64,000 nt of DNA from Pratylenchus scribneri (taxonomy: Eukaryota > Nematoda > Chromadorea > Rhabditida > Pratylenchidae), in contig JAQSEB010000045.1 of NCBI GenBank assembly GCA_030063045.1, positions 62,001 to 126,000 on the forward strand, read 5' to 3'. The notes under the pieces are model-generated. The model was given only the letters and a program-made list of their open reading frames with translations. It made no database searches and was not told where the DNA came from. A program made the position numbers and the translations under genes. This document shows, piece after piece, positions 35,401-47,795 of the stretch (its first letter is position 1; the number at the start of each line of letters is the position of its first letter).

Positions 35401-37880
35401 TTACCGAGGCATTAGCTATGATCCAAAACGTGTTGTGTCTGTACGCGATGCTATGGAATGCGCAACCGACAAAGTCATAGGGTTTGTGTACTTTGTATTG
35501 TTAAATTGGCTAAATATATATAATTTATGAAAATTGTACAAGCCATCCATAAAATTACCAGTGAGTTATATTTAGGGATCGTCAAACAGTTTCATGGCGG
35601 TTGGAGGAAACAAAGATTATCATTTAAAAAATCAGAACCAATTAATTAGCAATTGGCAAGAAAGTATTTAAGAAGTTTAAAAGATTTAATAAATATTTTA
35701 AATGAACTTATATATAAAGTAATATACGAATATATTTAAATATTTAAATAAAATACATATTATTATTCAGATGCAATGATGGCGAAATAAATATCGTTGA
35801 AGTCTGGAAATATTATACAAATGAAGGAACTGTTAATGGTGTCATCTTTTTTTATGCTATATATATCGAATTAATACAATATCCAATTGGAATTAAGAAT
35901 ATTTATTATGTAGGAAAAAAATAATTAATAAATCAAAATTAGCTATGCATATCTTTTAGTTTGGTTTATAAATACAAGTGCTGAATCGGTTCATTTTAAT
36001 TTTTTCATGAAATTCCACGATAATATTTTTTTTATAATCATATTTTCAGAATATTGCAAACCATACATTACTAATAATCCTCGTGATGATTGGCAAAAGA
36101 AATGCAATTGCAAATGTGATAGACCAGGCAATAAGAGTGGCTCTTTGGATATGGTGCCATTTGGCAATGAGATAAATGACAACGATTACGGGAGTAAAGA
36201 ATTTAGTAAAGAGGATTGGGTGAATATTAAACATACGCAAGGAATACTTTATCATCGTTAGTTTAATTATTTTAATTTTTAAAATTTATTAAAAAATACT
36301 TCAGTTTTTTCTTCATATAATTTGGTATTTATTAGATTCTAAATTTGCGGAAATTTCAATTTTTACATATTTTTGGTCATAATTTAATTTACAATTAGAC
36401 TTTATATTTTATGGAAATTATACGATTGGATAGTATAATTACAATTAACAATTTAAATAACATTGGTTGGCCTTTTTGCCCTTATAAGGCCTTAAATAAA
36501 ATTAGGAATTTATGGTCATAAATCTATTAGTTATGATTTAGACCCAAAGCTAACTTTAATTCTAAACCCTTTTGCCTAGGTAAACCGAATAAACATTTAA
36601 CACTTGACCGAAGTTATTTACAAATATATATTCTGCTTAATTATAAGTTAAAAATACTAAATTAAAGGATGAAAATTAATAAAATAATTTTAAAAATCCA
36701 ACCAATTTTATTTCTATTCATAAAAATATTATCTATTTAATATCATAATAAGTATATAAAAAGTAAAAACTATGATAGTCTAAAAATTAAAATTAAATTT
36801 TAGTAGAGTTTACTAGTTATTTGTGTTTATTATTTTCGATTTTCAGTTAACATTGCTACTGATACTAACAAAAAGAAGTTTATAATTAACATTGCATTTG
36901 TAATTTTATATATAAATTGAGACCGTGATTCTCTATTGATTACATTAATTATTATAATTTATAATTAACATGAACAATTATTAGACATATTCGTTCGGTA
37001 TGATCGATTAAAATGAGTTAGAAAAAAGTCATTTATAAGAAAGAATCAAATAAATTTTAATAATTTTTTCTCAAATTTTGCTAAAAATAAAATTTTTAAA
37101 TAAAAATTAACACATTCTTAATTAATCTCCAAAAAATGAATCAGCAATAAATTGAAATCAAAACAAAAATAATATAATATATAAATATTTCTAGCAACGA
37201 AATATTATGTATTAACGGATGGCGACAATGAACAATTAATGAAAAATGAAATTGAAGCAAACGGAACAATTGCAGTTATTATGAAAGTCTTTTACGATTT
37301 CAAATGTCTTCAAAATGATGTTATCTACAAGGTTGTTTTAAAATTCATGTTATTAGATTAAATATTGACTTATATAAAATTATTACTAAGTTAGCTAATT
37401 TTATTTTAGAAATTCTACTAGAAATATTATCTAATTAATTATAAAAATCACTAAAATTGCTGCAAACTATGGAATAGGTTATGGGATATGTTCATTCCAA
37501 AATTAATTTTAGTTAATCAGGTACAAGACATTATCTGAGAGTATATCGATTATTGAAAATAACTTTCAAAAATTATAATATTTCAATAATTGATATAAAG
37601 AAACCAATTTAATCCTGTCTAAGTATAATATAAATTTTTTATATAGTGTCCAATTTCACCGTCAGCCATTTTTAATTTGGGATTCGATCTTCTTCCTATC
37701 CGTCTAATTGGATATGGAATTGAGGAATGCGAAGGCGAGTCGACAAAAAAGTTTTGGTTGGCCGTGAATGGCCAAGAATGGAGCGATCGTGACTTTGTTA
37801 AAATTGCACGTGGAACAAATGAATGCGGAATTGAGAAGTCGGCGAGCTGGGCCAGTTTGACCTCGTTTCCTTACCCTTAA
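32438..37880 (+). CDS. Cathepsin B-like pseudopeptidase with novel N-terminal module, 11 exons, 787 aa
   Basis: Exons: 32438-32592, 32815-33288, 33662-33871, 33921-34027, 34071-34357, 34669-34976, 35305-35481, 35771-35838, 36050-36256, 37195-37331, 37647-37880. Phases agree and total 2364 nt with a TAA. A hydrophobic stretch ([18 protein letters not shown], ~26-43) is a signal anchor or late signal peptide. Residues ~50-490 form an unrecognised module. Two basic sites, KRKKR|E (~168) and RWKR|Q (~491), look like proprotein convertase sites. Residues ~500-787 follow papain family C1A, cathepsin B type. The catalytic Cys is Ile (GNCNNIWA, ~527), the catalytic His is Leu (DLLPIR, ~726), and NSW has become NGQ. 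The frame is fully open, so it looks like an expressed inactive homologue rather than a dead gene. No His-His occluding loop is visible. Confidence 0.85.
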
Positions 37881-38489
37881 ACGAAAAATGAAAGCAAAAG
37901 CATTATACAATTTTTATTCATCTATTATTTGACGAGTATTTCACATTATGGAATAAATATTTTCATGAAAAATTTCTAACTTTAACCAATTTATAATTCT
38001 CATTTTCAGAGTATTTCATTTCGTTCATCTATTACATTGAGAGAACATTGCAATAAAATGAGTAATAAACAGTAGATCAAATTCGCATTATGCTGTTATA
38101 TTAATACTTTATCGATAACCGACTAAAAAGCACAACTTTCTCACAATCAGTAAAAATAATAAATAACAAAGAGCAGGTACCTTAGTATTCATAATAGGTT
38201 AAATTTTAAATGAATATTGGTTGTGTTTAATAATTCGAGTGCAAAATTCATCTCATTGTTAAATGATAGCTTATAAAACTTAGTATTATTAGTTAAATTT
38301 AGTTATTTGAAATTTCCTACAATTCTTAAATTTAAAATATTTTCATCTTTCTAATCAATCCAATTTTTTTTATTAATTTTGAACTAAATAGAATGACTAA
38401 TATTCCAATTTATTGATTCATCAAAGCACTATAATGAGCGAAACTAACTAAGGTGGTAATACTAGTAGAGTTTTTACTTTGTATTTGTA

Positions 38490-39065
38490 CACCTACACCC
38501 CTTTTCCAGAAAAATTTTTATATTATTTTACGCTAAAAACGTGTAATTAGGTGTTTTAGATGATGGAGAATCCGAATCTGACGACCATTCTATCATATCT
38601 TACCCTTGGTAAGGTAATGCCGACTTTTACCAAGATTTGTCAAAGGGGAAACTAAAGGCATTTTTGGCGAAAATTTTTCATAGCCAAATTATAGTTCATT
38701 CAACGCAGCTTGCCGAGCAGAATCTAATGGTACTACATTTATTACATAATATTGCAACATAAGCAAGTTATGAACAAAAGAATGATTGCTTTTGGTAAGG
38801 TTTTGGACCTCTAATTTGTCTATATTTCAATATTATTCAATAAAAATTCGAATGAACTATAATTTGGCTATGAAAAATTTTCGCCAAAAATGCCTTTGGT
38901 CCCCCCTTTGCCTATCTTGGTAAAAGTTGGCATTATCTTACCAAGATTCTAAAATGTGACAGAATGGTCGTCAGATTCGAATTCCATGACCTCGATTAAC
39001 TTTAAAAAATGCATTTTAAGGCTAAAAATAAATTTGAATTTTTTTTCAAAAAACAGGAGTACAAA
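38490..39065. mobile_element. Foldback element between the paralogues
   Basis: Two imperfect arms (~38570-38700 and ~38849-38985) are inverted copies, each with ttttaccaagat, 'aaggcatttttggcgaaaat' and 'catagccaaattatagttca' phrases. It belongs to the same family as the elements at 42499 and 52932. Outer limits are approximate and no target duplication was fixed. It occupies most of the gap between the tail-to-tail genes. Confidence 0.7.
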
Positions 39066-39257
39066 CCATACTATTGCTGAAACTAATCTACCCTATTATT
39101 AATATAATTATTTTAATGAAATGACTCTTACTAAAGTGAATATGTTTAAAATTTAACTAAAATAAAATTATATCAAAACATAATAGAAAAATGCAAATTT
39201 ATTCGTTTATGGATTTAATTATAATAATATTTTATGGTGTGGTATTTCCTTGAATTT

Positions 39258-42200
39258 TCAATTCTTCCCATCACGTTCTTCACTGTATGGAAAAGTGGTC
39301 AATGCTCCCCATGTAACTGACATTGTTTCAAATTCACATTCATCTATTCCTCGAGCAATACGAAATAAACCATTTTCTCCCCAATTTGAATCCCACGAAT
39401 TTGTCACTAGCCAAAATTTTTCTGGTGGATCATTTCCGCATTCATAAAAGCCATAACCGATCACACGCACAGCATGTTTTCCTCTGTACTTTGATGTTCC
39501 ATCATACTAATAAGTTTTAAAAATTATTATATAACATATAAAAAAAAAGCTCCTGAAATAAATGCTCTAATATTATATAATTTAATTATTACTAATATTT
39601 AATTTTTTTTAAATTCAAAAATATTGCAATTTCACTAGAAAAATATGAATACAAAAAATATAAAAGCCAAAATTTCAGAAATTTATTTAATAGATTATAA
39701 AGAACTTTACCTAAAATATGAGATTTAATTTTTGTTAAAGAGAAAAAATTCTAATTTATTTTATGAAAAAATTTAATTGTTACTTTGTAAATTAATTTTT
39801 CTCCTCTGCCATATTTAAAATCTTTATAGACAATAAAAGCGGCAACAATTGGTCCATCTTCTTCTAATTGTCTTTTCATTTGTTCCTCGTTCTGTCTTTT
39901 ATCGCCTCCATTAATTTCATGATATCGAGTTGCTAAAAGGGATAAATATGATTAAATCGTCATCAAAATTTTATATATGTATTTTAATAGTTTAACCGAG
40001 TTGGAATTATTCGACCGACTGCTAGTATAAATTTAAAAATCTTCAAATGCTTAAATCGAATTACGCGACAACTTCAACTTCATAACGATTTTATTCGAAA
40101 ATCCAACTCAATTAATTTAATTATTCTAATATGCATTATGATCATCATTTTACCACATTGTTTTATTTTCAATTTTTTTTATAAATAATTTAATTATTTA
40201 TTTATAATTATTGAATATTTAAATTTATTAATAAAAAATACGTTTGAAAAAAATTCCAGAATGTTTTTTATTCCAATCCCATTTTTTTGTATCTTCTTCG
40301 TTAACACCAAAATCAAAATGGTCATAACCATTTTTCCAGGGCATTATATCCAATGATCCATGTTGGTTGCTTGATTTATCACATTTAGTATGGCATGTGA
40401 TATTCCAATCTGCGCGTGCACCATCAAAGACATAAGGTTTGCAATATTCTTTTAATGTTAAAAATTAAAATATTTATCTTATTATTTTTATTTTCACATG
40501 ATTTCGATTTTTTGTCAATATTTCAAATATAAAATTAATGAAAATTTGACAAGCCATTAATTTAATAAATGCTTTCACAAAAATTCCGGTGTCTCAAAAT
40601 TTGATTCTTGCTTCGGAGTTCCAGACTAGTAATTAGAAATTAGAATTGTATTATCATTATCAGAAAGCAGAAACAACTTATATATAAAAGATTTATTACA
40701 ATATTATATGGATAGTTATATTTAATTTTTATTTGTAAAATTTACATTCTCAGAGAATTATAAAAAATATTTTACCATATTATTTTACATAAATCAAAAA
40801 TTATATACCATTTACAGTACTTTTTTCCACATAATATTTCCATGCGTCAATGGTATAAGCACCACGATCACAACTAAAAATTATTAAGGTCAAAAATAAG
40901 GTTAAAAAGGTTCTCTTAAAATTTATAAATATTACTTTCTTTATAGATTAGTCATATTTATAAAGATTTTTCAACTAACGAGAGGAAAGGATGCGAAATT
41001 TGCTTCTTGAAAACAAAATTTACAAAAATTTTAAATTAAATAAATAATTTATCACACTTTTCTGAGGAAAGAACCTAAAAATTAGTTTAAAATACTCAAA
41101 CAATATTTTTTTAAAAAAATGATTTTAAGTAGGGTTAATTCCCGTTTGGCGGGACGAGCATGGAAGGGTACCACCCTCCACCACCCACCACGGATTTTGG
41201 GCAAATAACCGGTCCCGTTCTTAGACCGATTATCCGTTCACCAGCCTACCCGCAAGCCGCAACCCTTTATCAGATTTTTTGCCATTTTTTGTATCCATAT
41301 GTCGGATTTTTTCCGAGAAGACAACACTGCCCAACATGGTCATTTAGAAACAAATAAGATAATTAAAAGGATTTTAGTACTGGGAAAAAATTAATTTTTT
41401 AATTATGTTAATTTTTTAAATTTGAGTAAACAAATTCAAAAAAAAATTTACAGTAAGTAGCAAATCGTGATCGGCGGGGGTCTCATCTTGGTCTTTTAAT
41501 TGAGGGCTAAACTACAGGACCCCGGAACCGGTTTTAACAACAGGTAATTTTCAGGGGTAATCTACCTGTTCATTTCATAATGGAAAACAAATATCGAGAA
41601 AAAAATGTAATAATAAATTTTATCTATTAAAAACGGACGCCAATTGCCCAAATTTTTCACTCTTAGTAGTCATAGTCAATTATACTAAATTATAAATGAA
41701 AATGAAACTAACTTTCTAACAGATTCATGACTACATTCCATTGTATCGCGGGCTGAGACGACTCGGCCCGGATCATAATCAATGTTCATTGTTGGCCGCA
41801 TTTTGCTGATAAAAATACAAGATCTGTCAGTGAGGGTCGATGCAGTGGCTACTGCCCAACAAGAATTACAATCACGTTGATTTCGAATGTTGTTTATGCT
41901 AAATATTTTAATTTAAATCTTATTTTTTTAATTTTTGATAAATTTAGAGAGAATAGAAATTGATATTAGTAGTTACTGGAAAGGAATTAATTTAGTAGGT
42001 TTATGTGATTCCTGATTGCGCAAATATTGAATCTTTTTTTCAATAACATACTATTTTGAGCACATAGGAAATTTTTTTCGAACATCAAATATGGTGACAT
42101 TGCATTTCGCCAAGGAATCTTCTTGACGTTTGATTCGATTTGAAGGATTGCTTGGGTATTTTTTAGGCATCTCAACAACTTCGAAACTGTTCGCTTTCTT

Positions 42201-44962
42201 CCTCTCATCCTCGATAGATTCCGGCTCCAGATAGGGCAATGGGCCAGTTGCCGTATCGCCTCCCCAAGTTTCATTTGGGCCATCTGCTGGCCTTGGAGGA
42301 ATTAATACTCCATAAAGATTTTGCTCCTCCGTCTCATTCATAAGACAAAATCGTTCATAAACCTTATACTGAAATACAAATTGAGATTAGGCGTTTTAAA
42401 AATTTTATGATTTTGAATTCATATCAACAAGTATTATTTTAGCATTAAATTTCCAAAAATAATTTCCAAAAATTATGTATTAGATGAATAAAAATTATGG
42501 CAATCCCGGAGAATTATGGTCCCTATAAAAAACATTTTTAAAAATTCGAAAAACACATTTTTAAGGGTAAACGAGGGCGAAGAACGCGAACCTGACAAGT
42601 ATTTTGTCATATCTCACCATCTTGGTAAGATATTTCCAACTTTTACCAAGATAGGCAAAGGGGGACCAAGGGCTTTTATGATAAAAAAAAATTTTCATAG
42701 CCAAATAATAGCTCAATCGACGTAGCTCGACGAGAGGAATCTAATGGTACCATTTTTATGGAATTATACTGCAATATTGGCAAGTCATAGGTCCAAATAC
42801 CTTACCAAGATAAATATTTCTTTTGACCATAACTTGTCTTTATTGCAATATAATGCCATAAAAATGGTACCATTAGATTCCTCTCGTCGAGCTACGTCGA
42901 TTGAGCTATTATTTGGCTATGAAAATTTTTTTTTTATCAAAAAAGCCCTTGGTCCCCCTTTGCCTATCTTGGTAAAAGTTGGAAATATCTTACCAAGATG
43001 GTGAGATATGACAAAATACTTGTCAGGTTCGCGTTCTTCGCCCTCGTTTACCCTTAAAAATGTGTTTTTCGAATTTTTAAAAATGTTTTTTATAGGGACC
43101 ATAATTCTCCGGGATTGCCTTAAAATTCCTTAAATCAAATAAAATAATTTACAATAAAAATTCTATGCATCATTTAATATGGCAATGTTATATTGAGTTA
43201 ACATTAAATACTTAAACATTCAAATTTATTTTATGTAAATTTACTAATGAGTTCTTGATTAGGTTTATCTTTTTGAATTTTTTTTCTATATTACCCGATA
43301 TTCTCCTGCTGCTCTGTTATATCCATCCACTTCTTCCTCGCATTTTTCCAAAAGTTTTTGTTGCTCAAGCGTATAATTCAAATAATGAGTTGGCAAATAA
43401 TTGACCCAAATCCTGAATGCATTTGATTCATTTCCATGCATATTTACATAATTTAATGATGCCGAAATATCCAAATGGAGCAAAATGATCGCATCATTTT
43501 CATTTTCATTAAAATCTCGAAAGAAAGCTCCATCTTCAATTGTTGCCGGATTATTCAAAAAAGTGAATTCACCTCCAGCTGAATATTGATAATAAATTAT
43601 GTAAATTATCAAATAATTGACCCCAAAAAATATCTTTCGATTTATCGCCTCCCTCGTCAAATAATGCATCTAAAAATTTGGAAACATTTCCTTCAAATTG
43701 CTTCTTGACAATTTCAGTTACAATTTTACTAAAAATGATTTAATTCATATATAAATTAATATTTTCAAAATTTTTAACCTTCCTTCCCAAAGTGATGATT
43801 CAATTGTAACTTCATTATTTTCCCATTCCAGCTTTATTCCATGCCAATTTGCGCGATCTGTATCACAATCTTTACAAATATCACACAAATTGTCATTCGA
43901 TTTTGCTTGTTTCAGTCGAAAACGGCCCGTGGTCATCATATGCCCAAACCCTTTGGCATCGTAAAGCGATGGATAGCACATACCCAGACTGAAAATAAAT
44001 GCAAATTTGGTGCATTTTTATGTACAGTGAATTCATCTGAGTCATTTTTTACAATCTTTTTCATTTACCTATTTTTTTGATGCAATAATATCCCACAATT
44101 AATAATAAATGTTCATTAAAAAATTTAACAAATTTAATAATAATATTTATCTTTCCAAAAAAACATACTGCTGTTCTTTCGGCTTGGAATAATGAATATG
44201 ATTTTTAATTAGGGCACAGCCTTCCGTGCATGACTCAATTTTCCGGCCAGAATCCCCGGCTTGCACCCCAATATCTCTTTTCAGACGCCGCTTTGCATCA
44301 GTATCAATAGTCTTGGCATCGACATTTCCACCAATAAATTGCTGCTTAACATCGATGCCTTTCTTCAGTTCATTTGCCGTATTTGTTTCAGCGGTTTTTT
44401 TCATTTCCTTCTTTTTCGCTCGAGCTGGCATTGTATGTTTTTTCTTCATTGCAGCAGCAGCAGCAACATTTTCCTTCAAAACATCTGATGATTGAGTTTT
44501 ATTGCCATTCTGGGCCTTATTAAAGACAAAAGATTGTTTATTTTCATTTCCCACAAATGCTTCAATTTGCTGATGTGTATTGCTATAAATAAATTAAAAA
44601 ACAGATATATTTTTTGAACATTTATTAATGAGAGAATTGGCTAAAATTGGATCGAATGGAAATATAAATTTAAAAATAGTAGAAAATTATTTTAAAAAAA
44701 AATAAAACTTGATAAAAATTTTACCTTTTTAATAATGTATTTTTGATACTTTTTAAATTATTTTTCAATATTGAAAATAATAAACATTTATATATAACAT
44801 ATATTACCCTGCATTGGCATCAACTTTCTCCAATCGCATGGTTGCCATCACCAATACCAAACAAATTTGGAGGAAAACATAAAATGAGAGGCGAACTCCG
44901 TGGCGTTGATCCCAAGGAATTGGACGCCATTCGGTCAAAATGCCCACTTGAAATGCAGGCAT
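39258..44962 (-). CDS. Cathepsin B-like cysteine peptidase with novel N-terminal module, 11 exons, 780 aa
   Basis: Exons on the minus strand: 44962-44808, 44582-44169, 43988-43779, 43728-43622, 43578-43295, 42368-42052, 41898-41713, 40873-40809, 40448-40242, 39932-39784, 39506-39258. Phases agree and the sum is 2343 nt with a TGA. Exons 1, 3, 4 and 9 have the same lengths as in the plus-strand paralogue, and all intron phases match. The N-terminus has the same hydrophobic segment and ~450-residue novel module, with basic sites RRLKR|D and RIKR|Q (~471). The peptidase domain keeps Cys509 ([13 protein letters not shown]), His709 ([11 protein letters not shown]) and Asn734 ([12 protein letters not shown]). 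It is therefore predicted active, acting in the secretory route, lysosome or outside the cell. Activation by cleavage after RIKR is inference. It lacks a clear occluding-loop His pair. Confidence 0.87.
41130..41600. other. GC-richer intronic insert of unknown nature
   Basis: Within intron 7 of the peptidase gene, base composition rises sharply (gggttaattcccgtttggcg; ccggaaccggttttaac). The corresponding intron of the paralogue lacks it, so it is probably an old insertion. No inverted ends were identified. Confidence 0.35.
42499..43119. mobile_element. 621-bp near-perfect foldback element in an intron
   Basis: The left arm begins ggcaatcccggagaattatg and the right arm ends with its reverse complement. 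Arms of about 270 bp are almost identical, with a short loop near 42785-42835. It lies in intron 5 of the active peptidase gene. The matching intron of the paralogue is only about 310 bp and lacks it, so insertion followed the gene duplication. The pre-mRNA would form a long hairpin. Confidence 0.88.
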
Positions 44963-45225
44963 TTTGACCTCTGAAAAATAATATTTTTTAATAAATTAAA
45001 CGAAAGAAATTGTACAATTTATTAATATTTTTGTGAAAAATGAAATAGAGAATTAAAAAAAAAACCAAATGAGAATGATTAATTTAAAATGAACAAATTT
45101 ATATTTATGGAGAGCAAAAATGATGAGTTGGCATTTGAAAAATGACGGCAGGGCAGAAAGGGTGAGTTATAACTTATAAATTTTTCAATTTTATATATCT
45201 ACGTATACGTATATTACTATATTTA
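44963..45225 (-). promoter_or_regulatory. Promoter region mirrored from the paralogue
   Basis: Inverted counterpart of 32190-32437; the two share blocks such as 'aatgacggcagggcagaaag' and 'atatctacgtatacgtatat' as read on the plus strand. Weaker similarity continues to about 45270. This marks the outer limit of the inverted duplication on this side. Confidence 0.55.
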
Positions 45226-45518
45226 ATAATAATTATTGTAAAGAAGATAAAATTGTTTCCTTTGTAGAGAATTATACTTTTATAATAAAATTTAATAATT
45301 TAAAATTTTAACAAATTGAAAGAACTTTTAAAAATTATTTGCAAGGATCAAGGAATCGAATATAAATTTATATAAATAAAAAATATTTTAATTCGATGTA
45401 AAATTTGTAAATTTATAATATTATATGATATTGAGTTCATAGTTCAAATTTATTAATAAGAATTTTTATCATTCAATTTTAGTACGAATAATTTTCTCCA
45501 TTATAAATTTTAGTTCGG

Positions 45519-45580
45519 TAATTTCTAATTATAATATTAGGTACTAGCATCATTTGTGTAAAATTGGACATTTTCAATTT
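45519..45580 (+). repeat. ~62-bp direct repeat, copy 1
   Basis: Contains aatataatattaggnactagcatcatt-type sequence ending attggacattttcaa. Copy 2 is at 46316-46376, about 797 bp away, with few mismatches. Confidence 0.6.
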
Positions 45581-46315
45581 AAAAAGTAAACCCAGAATTT
45601 TCGTAGTAGCCAATAGCCATTAATCAAGTTGAAATTATTCAATTGTTCATTGAACAAATTGCATATTTGCTGACAAAATTTTACTTCCTTTCAAATAATT
45701 TGACCCATTTAAAATTTTGTATTTTTTATTCACTCCATCTAATTTCCGTAGAGAACCTTTCAATCCATGCTACACTGTGCTAAAACTTCTAAATGAAAAT
45801 AATTGGCGGACTTACTTGAACAAAATTTTCAACAAATTTTTAACAAAATTATGTTTTTTGCCAAGTAAAATTTTCTAGATATTAAAAATTTCTGAGTTAT
45901 TTAACTAATAAGCCATATAAAAATTTGTTAAAATTAAAAAAATATTAAAAAAATTGTGAATGTATGAAATTTGGATGAGGTTAAAAAGAGGCTTTTATTA
46001 CCAAAAATAACCAATTTACACGATCTGGTTTTCCGGCATTTGCAACTATTATTTTCTGTTTTTATTTTATTAACTCAATTTCGGTTATTCTTCTCTCTTT
46101 TACGAAAAATTCCATTTTCATTTGTTTATAAACCGAGTTTCAGCAACCCAAATTTAATATTAAATTAAAATGCTCAAAAGAAGAACATAATCTAATTTTT
46201 AAAAAAACATAGCTTGAAGAAAAATTACTAAGAAATTTTTTTAAAAAAATTGATTAATACAAATTTTTAACTACCAATTTTAAAGCAGAAAATTTTATTG
46301 GAATTTCAGTTCCAC

Positions 46316-46376
46316 TAATTTCTAAATATAATATTAGGCACTAGCATCATTTATGTGAAATTGGACATTTTCAAAA
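46316..46376 (+). repeat. ~62-bp direct repeat, copy 2
   Basis: Second copy of the repeat at 45519-45580; shares actagcatcattt and attggacattttcaa. Confidence 0.6.
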
Positions 46377-47795
46377 AAAAATTATAAGGCTAAATAACCA
46401 TCAAACAAATGACCCATAATTTTCTATAGAAGAGAAATGAAGGGAGCATTCAATTTCAAAGAAATTTAAAATTCCTTAATAAAAAAGCTTTATTAGAAAA
46501 TGTTCAAACAAGAAAGATTTGAAAAATCTTAGAATTATTTTTACTAAAATTACTAGCAAGCGTTCGAAGAAAATGTAAAAAATATTTCAGCATATTCTAA
46601 TGAAAAATAATAATAAATAAGAAATAAAAAAAAACTAATTAAATAAAGATTAGAGATTAATGGTTTCACTTTATAATTTAGTCTTAAATAATTAATTCAA
46701 ATTGGCGAAAAGATAATTTAATTCAGCAATTCAATCTATTCTTTTTAAAATGTGAATATTGCACTTCTATTACATTATTCACTTATGTAAAATTTTAGGT
46801 ATCAAACATTAGAGGAATTTTACTTCCGATTCCAAGTAAAATTAAAAATTATCACTTGTCTGCTTTTCTGACTAAAAGTCTCGCGCACATGTATTTCTTT
46901 CTCAATAATTTATGTTTTAAATAAAATTTAATATTGATATCCAAACTCCAAACACAAAAATATTTGACACAACAGCAAAGAGCAGCAGGTGTTTCTTCTC
47001 GCCCAGTCCCGGCATTTTCCCTGCTAGCATTTATTTAAAAAAATATTTTTTTTGATATATACAAATCTTAAAGCTTGCTTCCAACTAGCAATTACTCTTT
47101 TTTAACATATTTTTATTTTTAAATTATATTTATATATTGCAATTTAATTGCAAATAGGTTGTTATTAAATGCAGATTCGAAATTTTTTTTACATTTTTTA
47201 TTGTATTATTCATATTTTTTACAAAACGAAGAAATAGCACTATTTTAGGGTCAGAATTTTATGACCAATTTTAGGAAAAAACAAGGTAGAGATGAAAACA
47301 CTCCACATAGATTACCGATAAATACAGGAATTTATACCTCTAATTATTTTACTTTGTCATAATTAAAAAATTTGTGAAAAAGTGAAGCATAAAATGAGAT
47401 ATAATTTGAGAATGGACTTTTAAAATATTTATTTTTAATACCTAAATTATAGGCTATCCGTTCCATTTTTCTCAATTTTCTTTTCACAATTTCCACGTTT
47501 AAAACAGAGGCAAATTTATTTATAATAAAATTCTAGGAAATTATTAGAATTTAATTAAAAAGTACATTTTAGACGCATTCAATATTTCATTAAATTTTCA
47601 TTTATTGTCCTTTAAGGCTTTAATCTATTCGCCAATTTTTCAAATATCACTTCCGCAATTGCCCATTTATTTTTTATTGAAATAATGATGTTTTATTCTA
47701 AAAATTACATTATTTTTAAGTTTTTTTTTTTAATTAAAGAATTTAAATTTAATTTTTGCCTTCCAGCATATTTCATATTTTTAACTACTCCAAAA

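Larger units (their letters stand above)
45226..47760. other. Intergenic AT-rich DNA, no gene seen
   Basis: No exon-like frame. It contains the ~62-bp direct repeat at 45519 and 46316. Near 47245 a phrase ending ttatgaccaattttagg resembles one at 1535-1555 (ttatgaccaattttggg), so another low-copy dispersed repeat is present. Confidence 0.4.

Noticed and set aside
41160..41357. 65-codon proline-rich frame
   Set aside because: It lies in an intron of the peptidase gene, in a GC-rich insert, with no homologue that I recognise.
42516..43102. Mirror-image frames encoding the same peptide
   Set aside because: They are the two arms of the foldback element, not genes.
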